A stretch of 64,000 nt of DNA from JAWOLE01 sp963815655. GTDB taxonomy: Bacteria; Acidobacteriota; Thermoanaerobaculia; UBA5066; Gp7-AA6. The notes below the pieces were generated by a model. It was not told where the DNA came from. It did no database searches and was given only the letters and a program-made list of their open reading frames with translations. The position numbers and the translations under genes are program-made. This document shows, piece by piece, positions 51,159 to 58,313 of the stretch. The stretch lies in contig CAWFHK010000001.1 in NCBI GenBank assembly GCA_963815655.1, forward strand, positions 2,418,001 through 2,482,000, in the 5' to 3' direction. Numbering within the stretch: the stretch's first letter is position 1; every line of letters begins with the position of its first letter.

Positions 51159-52286
51159 GTGAAGATCGGCATCACCTGCTACCCGACGTTCGGGGGGAGC
51201 GGCGTCGTCGCGACGGAGCTCGGTATCGCCCTGGCCAACCAGGGAGACGAGGTCCATTTCATTTCCTACGCTCTCCCCATGAGACTGGGGCTGCCGCGGC
51301 CCCGCGTCTTCTTCCACGAGGTCGTCGCGCCGAGCTACCCGCTCTTCGTCTCGCCCCCCTACACGCTCGCGCTCTCCACCAAGATGGCGGAAGTCGCCCA
51401 CCACGCGAAGCTCGACCTTCTCCATGTCCACTACGCGCTGCCCCACGCGATCTCGGCGATCCTGGCGCGGGAGATGCTCGCCGGCAACGGGACGCTGCTG
51501 AAGGTCGTCACGACGCTCCACGGCACCGACATCACGATCGTCGGACAGGACGGCTCCTACCTGCCGATCACGCGCTACGGGATCGAAAGGAGCGACGCCG
51601 TCACCGCCGTTTCGCGCTACCTGCGCGACGTGACCGTGCGCGAGTTCGGCGTGAGCCGCCGCGTGGACGTGATTCCGAATTTCGTGGACAGCGACCTCTT
51701 CCGCCCGGCGCAGGCGTCCGCCTACGCGAAGTCTCTCTTCCCCGGGGACGAGCCGGTCCTCATGCATGTCTCCAACTTCAGGCCGGTCAAGCGCATCGCC
51801 GACGTGCTCGGCATCTTCGACCGCGTGCGCCGGAAGGTCCCCGCGCGCCTTCTGCTCATCGGCGACGGCCCAGACCGGTCGCTCGCCGAGCGGCTGGCGT
51901 CGGAGGGGGGATTCGAGGACCGCACGACGTTCCTCGGCAACGTCCCCTCGATCGAGACGATCCTGCCGATCGGAACGCTCTTCCTCCTTCCCTCCAACGC
52001 CGAGTCGTTCGGCCTCGCGGCGCTCGAAGCGATGGCCTGCGGGCTGCCGGTCATCGGCGCCGCGGCCGGCGGGCTTCCGGAGGTCGTCGAGGACGGAAAG
52101 AGCGGCTGCCTCGAGCCGCCGGGGGACGTGGAGGCGATGGCGGAGGCGGCCCTCTCGCTCCTGCGCGATCCGGAGAAGCACGCCGCCTTCTCGCGCGAAG
52201 CCCGCCGCCGGGCCGTCGAGGAGTTCCCGACGGAGAGCGCCGTGGCACGCTATCGCGGCCTCTATGAAGAAATCCTCGGAGGATGA
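51159..52286 (+). CDS. bshA: N-acetyl-alpha-D-glucosaminyl L-malate synthase
   Basis: 375-residue GT4 glycosyltransferase that begins KIGITCYPTFGGSGVVATEL followed by GDEVHFISYA, the BshA signature. VVTTLHGTDITIVGQD and LFLLPSNAESFGLAALEAMA are the donor-binding motifs. It transfers GlcNAc from UDP-GlcNAc to L-malate, the first step of bacillithiol synthesis. GTG start 51159. The 157-bp gap to bshB1 holds an inverted heptamer array. It overlaps the following YigZ-like gene by about 23 bp. Confidence 0.93.
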   Translation: MKIGITCYPTFGGSGVVATELGIALANQGDEVHFISYALPMRLGLPRPRVFFHEVVAPSYPLFVSPPYTLALSTKMAEVAHHAKLDLLHVHYALPHAISAILAREMLAGNGTLLKVVTTLHGTDITIVGQDGSYLPITRYGIERSDAVTAVSRYLRDVTVREFGVSRRVDVIPNFVDSDLFRPAQASAYAKSLFPGDEPVLMHVSNFRPVKRIADVLGIFDRVRRKVPARLLLIGDGPDRSLAERLASEGGFEDRTTFLGNVPSIETILPIGTLFLLPSNAESFGLAALEAMACGLPVIGAAAGGLPEVVEDGKSGCLEPPGDVEAMAEAALSLLRDPEKHAAFSREARRRAVEEFPTESAVARYRGLYEEILGG

Positions 52287-52878
52287 GCGCGCCGTGCCGG
52301 CGCGGGAGGGGCGCGCCGAAATCCGCGAGCGCGCCTCGAGGTTCCTCGCGTCGGCGCACCCGCTCTCCGATCCGGGCGAGGCCGCGCGGATCGTCGCCCG
52401 CCTCCGGAAGGAGTATCACGATGCCACGCACGTGGCCTTCGCGTGGCAGATCGGCGCCGGCGACGCGGCCGAGCGGCGCTCCTCGGACGCGGGCGAGCCG
52501 TCGGGCACGGCCGGCAAGCCGATCGCCGGCGCGATCGAATCGGCCGGCGTCACCGACGTTCTCGTCGCGGTCGTGCGCTACTTCGGCGGAACGAAGCTCG
52601 GAACGGGCGGACTCTCCCGGGCCTACCGGAACGCCGCCAGAAGCGCGCTCACGGACGCCGGCAGCCGGATCGTACGGGAGACGTCCCTCGTCGAGGTGAC
52701 GTGCCCCTTCGACCGGTTGGGCGCCGTGCGGAGACTCGTGCGTCCTCCGCGCGTCACGCTCGCCGGCGAGAGCTTCGAGCCGGGTCCGACCGTGCGGCTC
52801 GAAGTCGTCCGATCCGCCCTCCCCGCTCTTCGGGCCGCCCTCGAAGAGGCCCGCCTCCCGTACGAAGTGCTGGGCTAG
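52264..52878 (+). CDS. YigZ/IMPACT family (UPF0029) protein
   Basis: 204 residues from ATG 52264; a GTG at 52294 is an alternative. The UPF0029 signature is clear: TDVLVAVVRYFGGTKLGTGG then LSRAYRNAAR. HDATHVAFAWQIG and EPSGTAGKPI precede it. The family has an RNA-binding-like alpha+beta fold; YigZ and IMPACT relatives bind tRNA or ribosome-linked factors, and some are annotated as peptidases without firm support. Its start lies within the 3' end of bshA, so it is probably translated with that gene. Confidence 0.82.
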   Translation: MKKSSEDERAVPAREGRAEIRERASRFLASAHPLSDPGEAARIVARLRKEYHDATHVAFAWQIGAGDAAERRSSDAGEPSGTAGKPIAGAIESAGVTDVLVAVVRYFGGTKLGTGGLSRAYRNAARSALTDAGSRIVRETSLVEVTCPFDRLGAVRRLVRPPRVTLAGESFEPGPTVRLEVVRSALPALRAALEEARLPYEVLG

Positions 52879-52934
52879 GAGCGTGTCCGAGTGATCTTAG
52901 CGGGGGACCTTACGGTCCCCCGGGACCCCCAGCC

Positions 52935-53057
52935 CTGTCATCCCGGGGTCGCCGACGCGCCAAAGCCGCTATGGCGACGGCGCGAGCGAAGCGACGAGGG
53001 ATCTTCCCCATGACGGGAAACGACCGAGCAGATCCTTCGCTGCGCTCAGGATGACAT
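52935..53057. repeat. Intergenic repeat family B, inverted pair
   Basis: Begins TGTCATCCCGGGG, contains GCGAGCGAAGCGACGAGGGA then TCTTCC, and ends GCAGATCCTTCGCTGCGCTC then AGGATGACA, the inverse half. It lies between the convergent YigZ-like and adenosine deaminase-like genes. The gap 52879-53109 holds nothing else visible. Confidence 0.78.
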
Positions 53058-53109
53058 GGGGACGTGCGAGAGGATGACAGAAAAGAGAGCGTGCCGGAAT
53101 GAAGGAGAA

Positions 53110-54126
53110 CTACAGCCGCCAATCGGCGAGAGCGGCGATGCCGGCGTCGCGCTGCTCCCGCGAGCAGAACGCGGCGCGCCAGGAGTTCTCCGCGAGGCGG
53201 TGGAGCAGCAGGTCTCCGAGCCCCAGCCGCTCGCGCGCCACGCGGTACTCGTTGGCGGTCGTCGTGGCGAAGAGAAGCGGGTCGTCGGCGCTCAAGGCCA
53301 CGCGGACGCCCGCCTCGATCAGGCGGGGCAGAGGATGCTCCTCGAAGCTCTTCGCCGCTCCCGTCGCCACGTTTCCGCTCGGCGCCACGCACAGCGTCGT
53401 GCGCTCGTCGGCCAGCCGTTCGGCGAGCCGCGGATCGGCGGCCGCCGCGATGCCGTGGTCCACGCGGTCGGGACGCAGGACGTCCAGCGCCTCCTCGAGG
53501 GACTCGGGGCCCGCCCACTCTCCCGCGTGGACGGACGTCTTCAGCCCCAGGGCCCGCGCGCGCATGTAGACGCCCGCGAACGCGGCGGCCGGCACGGCTT
53601 TCTCGTCGCCCCCCATCCCGAACCCGACGACGGACGGCAGCGGCTTCCTCTCGTGCAGGTCGAGAACGCGGTCGGCGGACTCGGGGCCCCACTGGCGCAC
53701 GACGTCGAGGAGGATCCGGCAATCGCACCCGCCGGGCCGCGAGCGAAACGCCTCGTCGATCGCCTCCAGGCAGCTCGCTCCGTCCAGCGCCATGCGCGAG
53801 AGAATCGCCGGCGACACGTAGATCTCGGCATAGGCGACGCCGTCCGCGGCGAGCGATTCTCCGATCGCGCGCGCCGCTTCGCCGTAGTCTTCCGGCCGGC
53901 GGAAGAGCCAGCAGACCTCGGCGTACAGAGAGAGGAATCCCGCGCCGTCGCGAACGCTCCGGCGCCTGGTCTCGAAGGCGCCCGGGTCGGCGAACGGGTG
54001 GGCGGCGCGCCGGGCCAGGCGTTGGAGCACTTCGGGAGGAAGGCACCCTTCGAAATGGAGGTGGCAGTCGGCCAGAAGAGGAGATTGGTGATTGGCGATC
54101 GGTGATTTGTGATCAGGGCTTCCCAC
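53110..54126 (-). CDS. Adenosine/adenine deaminase-like amidohydrolase
   Basis: 338 residues of the ADA family. The metal motif is LLADCHLHFEGCLPPEVLQR, then SVHAGEWAGPESLEEAL (HAGE), DRVDHGIAAA, and the catalytic VALSADDPLLFATT (DDP). The enzyme deaminates adenosine, adenine or a related aminopurine. From GTG 54126 the first ~20 residues (GSPDHKSPIANHQSP) are encoded by a heptamer array of the GATTTGT/GATTGGT family; no better start precedes the LADCHLHFEG motif, so the true N-terminus is uncertain. The gene is convergent with the YigZ-like gene. Confidence 0.83.
   Translation of the reverse strand: MGSPDHKSPIANHQSPLLADCHLHFEGCLPPEVLQRLARRAAHPFADPGAFETRRRSVRDGAGFLSLYAEVCWLFRRPEDYGEAARAIGESLAADGVAYAEIYVSPAILSRMALDGASCLEAIDEAFRSRPGGCDCRILLDVVRQWGPESADRVLDLHERKPLPSVVGFGMGGDEKAVPAAAFAGVYMRARALGLKTSVHAGEWAGPESLEEALDVLRPDRVDHGIAAAADPRLAERLADERTTLCVAPSGNVATGAAKSFEEHPLPRLIEAGVRVALSADDPLLFATTTANEYRVARERLGLGDLLLHRLAENSWRAAFCSREQRDAGIAALADWRL
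54083..54117. repeat. Heptamer array inside coding sequence, GATTGGT/GATTTGT family
   Basis: Five units (GATTGGT, GATTGGC, GATCGGT, GATTTGT, GATCAGG). On the minus strand they encode the apparent N-terminus of the deaminase. It shows that arrays can lie at gene starts as well as ends. Confidence 0.82.
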
Positions 54127-54228
54127 ACAACACCCCGGAAGCGGTATTGAATCACGACCCTCTCGGAGCGGCTGCAAGCTGGAAGTGAACTTTTCCAGCC
54201 CTGTTTCGTTAGACAATCCAGAGACGTG

Positions 54229-54987
54229 ATGCGCAAGTTCGCCCTGGCTGCCCTCCTCCTGCTCCCGGCCGGGATCCTCGCGGCCAGCGACGAGGAGGTC
54301 TTCGACAAAGCCTTTTCGATGGAAGGGGTTTCGCGGATCTCGGTCCAGAACGTGAACGGCCGGATCGAGGCGACGGCCTGGGACAAGCCCTACCTGAAGG
54401 TCCGGGCGGTCAAGACGGCCAGAGGAAGCGAGGCGGACGAGACGCTGCGCCTGACGGAGATCCGCGTCCGCAAGATCGGCGACGAGATCCGGCTCGAGAC
54501 CGTCAATCCCCGCCGGCACAAGCTCTTCGGCTTCCTCGACTTCGGCTGGCACAACGCGCGCGTGGACTACGAGCTCCACTTTCCCGCCGCGACCGTGGCG
54601 AGACTGGAAACGACCAACGGCCAGGTCCAGGCGAGCGGGTTCGACAACTCCCTCTCCTGCGACGTCGTCAACGGCTCGATCGAGCTGACGGGGGTCGACG
54701 GGCCCGTGCGCGCGACCACGGTCAACGGGGGCCTGCGGATCGCGTTTCGGGGGCCGCTGAAGAAATCGGAGCTCGAGACGGTCAACGGCTCCGTCGAGGT
54801 CGCCTTCGACCGCGCCTCGTCGGTCCGCTACGACCTGCAGACCGTGAACGGACGGATCGAGGGGGATTTCGACCTGGCCGTGGAAGGCAAGCATGGTCCC
54901 AAGGAGGCCAGGGGCTCCTACAACGGCGGTACGGAGTCCCTCCACTGCGAGACCGTCAACGGCTCCATCCGCCTGAAGACGCGTTAG
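54229..54987 (+). CDS. Secreted DUF4097-like beta-repeat protein
   Basis: 252 residues: signal peptide (RKFALAALLLLPAGILAA), then repeated short strands of a beta-solenoid pattern centred on VNG. Copies include SVQNVNGRIEATAW, CDVVNGSIELTGVDG, ATTVNGGLRIAFRG, ETVNGSVEVAF, QTVNGRIEGDFD and ETVNGSIRLKTR, as in DUF4097/putative adhesin domains. The copies are spaced about 19-23 residues. Exported, role unknown; such domains often stabilise or bind other surface proteins. ATG 54229 preferred over an adjacent GTG. Confidence 0.75.
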   Translation: MRKFALAALLLLPAGILAASDEEVFDKAFSMEGVSRISVQNVNGRIEATAWDKPYLKVRAVKTARGSEADETLRLTEIRVRKIGDEIRLETVNPRRHKLFGFLDFGWHNARVDYELHFPAATVARLETTNGQVQASGFDNSLSCDVVNGSIELTGVDGPVRATTVNGGLRIAFRGPLKKSELETVNGSVEVAFDRASSVRYDLQTVNGRIEGDFDLAVEGKHGPKEARGSYNGGTESLHCETVNGSIRLKTR

Positions 54988-54995
54988 ACGTAAAA

Positions 54996-55087
54996 GCGTC
55001 AAGCGTCAAGCGTCAAGCGTCAAGCGTCAAGCGTCAAACGAAGCCGACTTCCGGACTCCACGTTTCACGTTTCACGTTTCACGTTTG
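54996..55087. repeat. Heptamer arrays, six GCGTCAA units and four ACGTTTC-type units
   Basis: Six exact GCGTCAA units (54996-55037), a 22-nt spacer, then ACGTTTC x3 plus ACGTTTG (55060-55087). The arms match as inverse only at 5 of 7 positions per unit (TTGACGC against TTCACGT), as if one arm had changed as a block. Confidence 0.88.
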
Positions 55088-55121
55088 CCGGTCCCGGGGT
55101 ATCCTGCGCCGCGAGGCGCTG

Positions 55122-55451
55122 ATGCCGGATAGCCGCTCCCAACCGCCCTGGATGCTCGTCCTTTCCTATCTCGCCTTTTTCGGGTTCATTCCTCTGATCG
55201 CGGGCAAGCGCAACCGGGAGGTTCGCTGGCATGCGGCCAACGGCCTCTTCCTCTTCGGCGCGGTCGCGGCGATCGGGATCGTCGCGACGATCATCGGGAT
55301 CCTCCTCCCGTCCCTTTCCTGCCTCTACCCGATCGTGATGCTCCTAGTCCTCATCCTCTACACGATCATCGCGATCCTCGCCGTCGTCAAGGCGCTGAAC
55401 GGGGAGCGGCTGATCGTGCCGGTGATCTCGCGGTATGCCGATCGCTTCTGA
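55122..55451 (+). CDS. DUF4870/Tic20-like small membrane protein
   Basis: 109 residues with three to four membrane helices (WMLVLSYLAFFGFIPLIAG; LFLFGAVAAIGIVATIIGIL; CLYPIVMLLVLILYTIIAIL). The REVRWHAANGLFLFG stretch is typical of DUF4870-type proteins, which have basic loops and unknown function. It overlaps yidD by 17 bp on the same strand, suggesting joint expression with the membrane-insertion factor. ATG 55122. Confidence 0.72.
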   Translation: MPDSRSQPPWMLVLSYLAFFGFIPLIAGKRNREVRWHAANGLFLFGAVAAIGIVATIIGILLPSLSCLYPIVMLLVLILYTIIAILAVVKALNGERLIVPVISRYADRF

Positions 55452-55797
55452 CGCCGCCGCGTACGCCGGCCTCCCGGAGCGCCGGAAGCGATCCCGAAGC
55501 TGGGTTGCGATGCTCGCCGCGGCCCTCCTGGGTCTCGCCATCGGCGACTCGATCAAGCCTCCCGCGGAACAGTTCGGCGCGCGGCTGGCGGTCGGGCTCA
55601 TCGATACCTACCGGGCGACCGTCTCGCCAGTTCTCGCGCGCACGGGCCTCGTCAGATGCCGCTTCCATCCGACCTGTTCGGCCTACGGCCGTGAAGCGAT
55701 CCTGCGCTACGGCATGCCGAAGGGGGGCGTGCTCGCGGCTTCTCGGATCCTGCGGTGCAATCCCTTCTCGAAGGGAGGGGAAGATCCGGTGCCGTGA
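55435..55797 (+). CDS. yidD: Membrane protein insertion efficiency factor YidD
   Basis: 120 residues. The YidD domain is clear: DTYRATVSPVLARTGLVRCR, FHPTCSAYGREAILRYG and the three-Cys pattern RCRFHPTC...LRCNPFSKGGEDPVP. It has an N-terminal hydrophobic segment (WVAMLAAALLGLAIGDS). YidD helps insert inner-membrane proteins with YidC. In most genomes it lies next to rnpA and yidC; here those are not nearby. The start overlaps the upstream membrane gene. The stop codon lies inside a heptamer unit (GATTGGC). Confidence 0.9.
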   Translation: MPIASDAAAYAGLPERRKRSRSWVAMLAAALLGLAIGDSIKPPAEQFGARLAVGLIDTYRATVSPVLARTGLVRCRFHPTCSAYGREAILRYGMPKGGVLAASRILRCNPFSKGGEDPVP

Positions 55798-55823
55798 TTG
55801 GCGAGTTGTGAATTGTGAGTTTG
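55796..55823. repeat. Heptamer array, GATTGGC/GAGTTGT/GAATTGT family
   Basis: Four units (GATTGGC, GAGTTGT, GAATTGT, GAGTTTG); the first overlaps the yidD stop codon. The inverse family ACAATTC appears 1 kb away at 56826-56846, on the other side of the next gene. Confidence 0.8.
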
Positions 55824-55845
55824 GGGCCCCCCGGGCTCTCCCAAC

Positions 55846-56727
55846 CTAAGGGATCTCCTCAAGGGGCAGCATCTCAGCGGGGACGACGGCGCCGCTCTGG
55901 CGCTGTCCGATGAAGGCGTACTGGTCCTGGCTCCGGTTGTCGAGCGTCGAAGCGACCGCGAGCACGCCCCCCGACGGGACGGACGTGCCCTCCTTGATCG
56001 CCACCGTGATGCGCAGCCCGTTGACGAGCGGCGCTCCGACGGTCTCGATGATCCGTCCGACGCGCAGGAGCGACTTCGGGGCGACCGTGAAGTTCTGCGT
56101 GCCCCCGTAGATGGTCGCCGTCACGGGATCGATGACCCGCACCTCGATCGGCACGGAAACGGGGGACGTGTTGGCCACGTCCAGCTGCGTCCGGTACTCG
56201 GGGTCCCCGGAGTTCGTGCCGAACATCTGCAGCACGTTGGCGGAATCCGACTCGCTCTGCTTGGGCGTCATCGCCTCGGCCGTGGGGATCCCCGGCTGGA
56301 ACGCGCCGAAGGTCCCGCCCGCGCCGGCCGGGGCCGTGTAGCTGCGCAGGCCGCCCATCACCGGGAGGTCCGAGGACCACTCGAGCGCGCCGACCTGGCC
56401 GTCGGCCGGGACGGTCGTGAGCAGCACGTCGGCAAGGTACCGGGTCTCCCGGGGCGCGAGCGTGATCGGAGAAGAGGAGATCGGCGCCGGCGCCGGGCCG
56501 CCGCTCGAGACCTGCCCGTGGAACGTCAGCGCCACGACGGCAGTGTTGACGCTGTCCGGATTGAACAGCCAGACGTCCGTGCGGAACAGGGCGCCGCCGA
56601 AGCCCGCGACTCTCCCCGCCACCGGGAACCACCCGCTCGTCGTCGAAGGCGAGTAGGCCCCGCGCACCGCGGCGGCGGTCAGGAAGAAAAGGATCAGCGC
56701 GGCGGCGCCACTCGAGCGGTGCTTCAT
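55846..56727 (-). CDS. Secreted protein of unknown function
   Basis: 293 residues: signal peptide (SSGAAALILFFLTAAAVRGA), then extended Ser/Thr/Pro-rich beta-type sequence (PVAGRVAGFGGALFRTDVWL; FNPDSVNTAVVALTFHGQVS; QLDVANTSPVSVPIEVRVID). The pattern (aligned statements about deviations and averages of strands) looks like a surface beta-sandwich protein, but no named family is certain. It ends near the inverse array, divergent from the tRNA region. Its outer-surface location is likely; the function is unknown. Confidence 0.7.
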   Translation of the reverse strand: MKHRSSGAAALILFFLTAAAVRGAYSPSTTSGWFPVAGRVAGFGGALFRTDVWLFNPDSVNTAVVALTFHGQVSSGGPAPAPISSSPITLAPRETRYLADVLLTTVPADGQVGALEWSSDLPVMGGLRSYTAPAGAGGTFGAFQPGIPTAEAMTPKQSESDSANVLQMFGTNSGDPEYRTQLDVANTSPVSVPIEVRVIDPVTATIYGGTQNFTVAPKSLLRVGRIIETVGAPLVNGLRITVAIKEGTSVPSGGVLAVASTLDNRSQDQYAFIGQRQSGAVVPAEMLPLEEIP

Positions 56728-56825
56728 GGAGCCCTCCTGTGTTGGATCGGACGAGATCGGGCGGGAGGCGGTTTACAGCGAGGGTCGCGCGGGGATCGAA
56801 GGATCAGGCTCTCGTCTCACGACTG

Positions 56826-56846
56826 ACAATTCACAATTCACAATTT
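56826..56846. repeat. Heptamer array, ACAATTC family
   Basis: Three units (ACAATTC x2, ACAATTT) between the secreted-protein start and the 3' end of tRNA-Leu. They are the inverse of the GAATTGT units at 55.8 kb. Confidence 0.8.
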
Positions 56847-56852
56847 CTTCAA

Positions 56853-56937
<85 letters not shown>

Positions 56938-56944
56938 ACGGGCG

Positions 56945-57373
56945 TCACTTCTTTTTCGCGGGCGCCGCGGGAGCGGGTTGCGGCGCGGCGGCGGCCGGAG
57001 CCTGGGCGTTCGGGGCGGCCGGCTGGCCCGGGGGCTGCTGGCCCGACGCCGGCGGCGGGCCGGCTGCCCCGGGCTTGGGGAAGACTCCCTGCGCGTTGAT
57101 CTTCTGCGGGACCCCCTTGACGACCGAGGGCCTCTGCCGGGCCTGGAAGAGGGTCAGCAGGAGAGACAGCAGGATGAAACCGATGAAGGCTGCCGTCGTC
57201 AGCTTGTGGAGCAGGGTCGTCGCGCCTCGCGCGCCGAAAGCGGTCTGCGTGCCTCCGCCGCCGAAGGCCCCGGCGATGTCCGCGCCCTTCCCCTGCTGGA
57301 CCAGGACCACCAGGATCAGGAAGAAGCAGATGAAGACGTAAAGCACGATGAGAGCGACATAGGCGAATTGCAC
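56945..57373 (-). CDS. secG: Preprotein translocase subunit SecG
   Basis: 142 residues. Two membrane helices (VALIVLYVFICFFLILVVLV; LHKLTTAAFIGFILLSLLLT) flank the SecG loop QQGKGADIAGAFGGGGTQTA-type sequence followed by FGARG. The C-terminal half is a long Pro/Ala/Gln-rich tail (PPPASGQQPPGQPAAP...) ending in KKK, longer than in E. coli SecG. It belongs to the Sec translocon with SecY and SecE. It follows tpiA and pgk and precedes tRNA-Leu, a widely conserved order. Confidence 0.93.
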   Translation of the reverse strand: MQFAYVALIVLYVFICFFLILVVLVQQGKGADIAGAFGGGGTQTAFGARGATTLLHKLTTAAFIGFILLSLLLTLFQARQRPSVVKGVPQKINAQGVFPKPGAAGPPPASGQQPPGQPAAPNAQAPAAAAPQPAPAAPAKKK

Positions 57374-57454
57374 CGGACCCCCTTAGAAAAGGCGAAGCAG
57401 TTTACCAGAACCGACCGCTTCGTCAAGAAACCGGAGGGGGCCGGAACCATTGGT

Positions 57455-57549
57455 GATTTGTGATTTGTGATTTGTGATTTCAAGAGCCCGGGAAACGTGA
57501 AGGGGTGGCTCCCGCGCCCTCAATCACAAATCACCAATCACCAATCACA
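57455..57549. repeat. Inverted heptamer array, GATTTGT family
   Basis: Four units (GATTTGT x3, GATTTCA), a spacer of 39 nt, then AATCACA, AATCACC, AATCACC, AATCACA. The tpiA stop TGA (57547-57545) is inside the right arm. It separates tpiA from secG. Confidence 0.9.
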
Positions 57550-58270
57550 AATCTCTTCCGATCCCGGCGATGGCCGCGAAGCCTGCGGCCTTCAGGCTCG
57601 CCCCGCCGATCAGGAACCCGTCCACCCGGCAGGCATCCAGCAGCTCGCGCGCGTTCTCGGCGGTGACGGAGCCGCCGTACAGGATGCGGACGTTCCGGCG
57701 GCCGGAGAGAAGCTCGGCGAGAAGGGCGCGCGCCGACCCGGCGTCTTCGGCCGTGGCCGCCCTGCCCGTGCCGATCGCCCAGATCGGCTCGTAGGCCACC
57801 ACGAGCGGCGCGTCGCTCGGGTCCCGCTCCAGGGTCTCGACCTGCGCGACGAGGACCATCGCCGTGCGCCCTTCCTCCCGCTCCTCCTCGGTCTCCCCCA
57901 GGCAGTAGATCGGCGTCAACCCCGCCTCCCGGACCCGGGCGAGCTTGCGCGCGAGGATGCCGCTCTCCTCTCCGAAGAGGCGCCGCCTCTCGGAATGGCC
58001 CACGAGCGCATACTCGCACCCCGCGTCGGCCAGCATCCGCGCCGAGACTTCTCCCGTGAAGGCCCCCTGGGGTTCCGCGGCGACGTTCTGCCCCGCCAGC
58101 GACCAGCGCCCGAGCGCATCGCGTGCGGAATCGAGCGCCGTGTAGGGCGGCGCCACGACGAGCTCGACTCGCGGAGTGCCCTCTCCGAGGATCCCGCCGA
58201 GCTCGCGCGAGAACGCGGCCGCTTCCTCGCGGGTCTTGTTCATCTTCCAGTTCGCGACGAAGAGGTGCAT
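57545..58270 (-). CDS. tpiA: Triosephosphate isomerase
   Basis: 241 residues. NWKMNKT carries the active-site Lys, YALVGHSERRRLFGE has the electrophilic His, VVAYEPIWAIGTG has the catalytic Glu, and ILYGGSVTAENA closes the phosphate site. It interconverts DHAP and glyceraldehyde-3-phosphate. ATG 58270 is the family start. It lies downstream of pgk with an AGGTGTC-type array between, and the last codons overlap a GATTTGT array, so the final residues (GRDL) are partly repeat-derived. Confidence 0.95.
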   Translation of the reverse strand: MHLFVANWKMNKTREEAAAFSRELGGILGEGTPRVELVVAPPYTALDSARDALGRWSLAGQNVAAEPQGAFTGEVSARMLADAGCEYALVGHSERRRLFGEESGILARKLARVREAGLTPIYCLGETEEEREEGRTAMVLVAQVETLERDPSDAPLVVAYEPIWAIGTGRAATAEDAGSARALLAELLSGRRNVRILYGGSVTAENARELLDACRVDGFLIGGASLKAAGFAAIAGIGRDL

Positions 58271-58276
58271 GGAGAC

Positions 58277-58313
58277 AGGTGTCAGGTTAAAGGTATCAGG
58301 TTCCCTGACACCT
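58277..58313. repeat. Inverted heptamer array, AGGTGTC family (short)
   Basis: AGGTGTC, AGGTTAA, AGGTATC, AGGTTCC, then CCTGACACCT. It fills the whole tpiA-pgk gap and overlaps the pgk stop codon. Confidence 0.78.
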
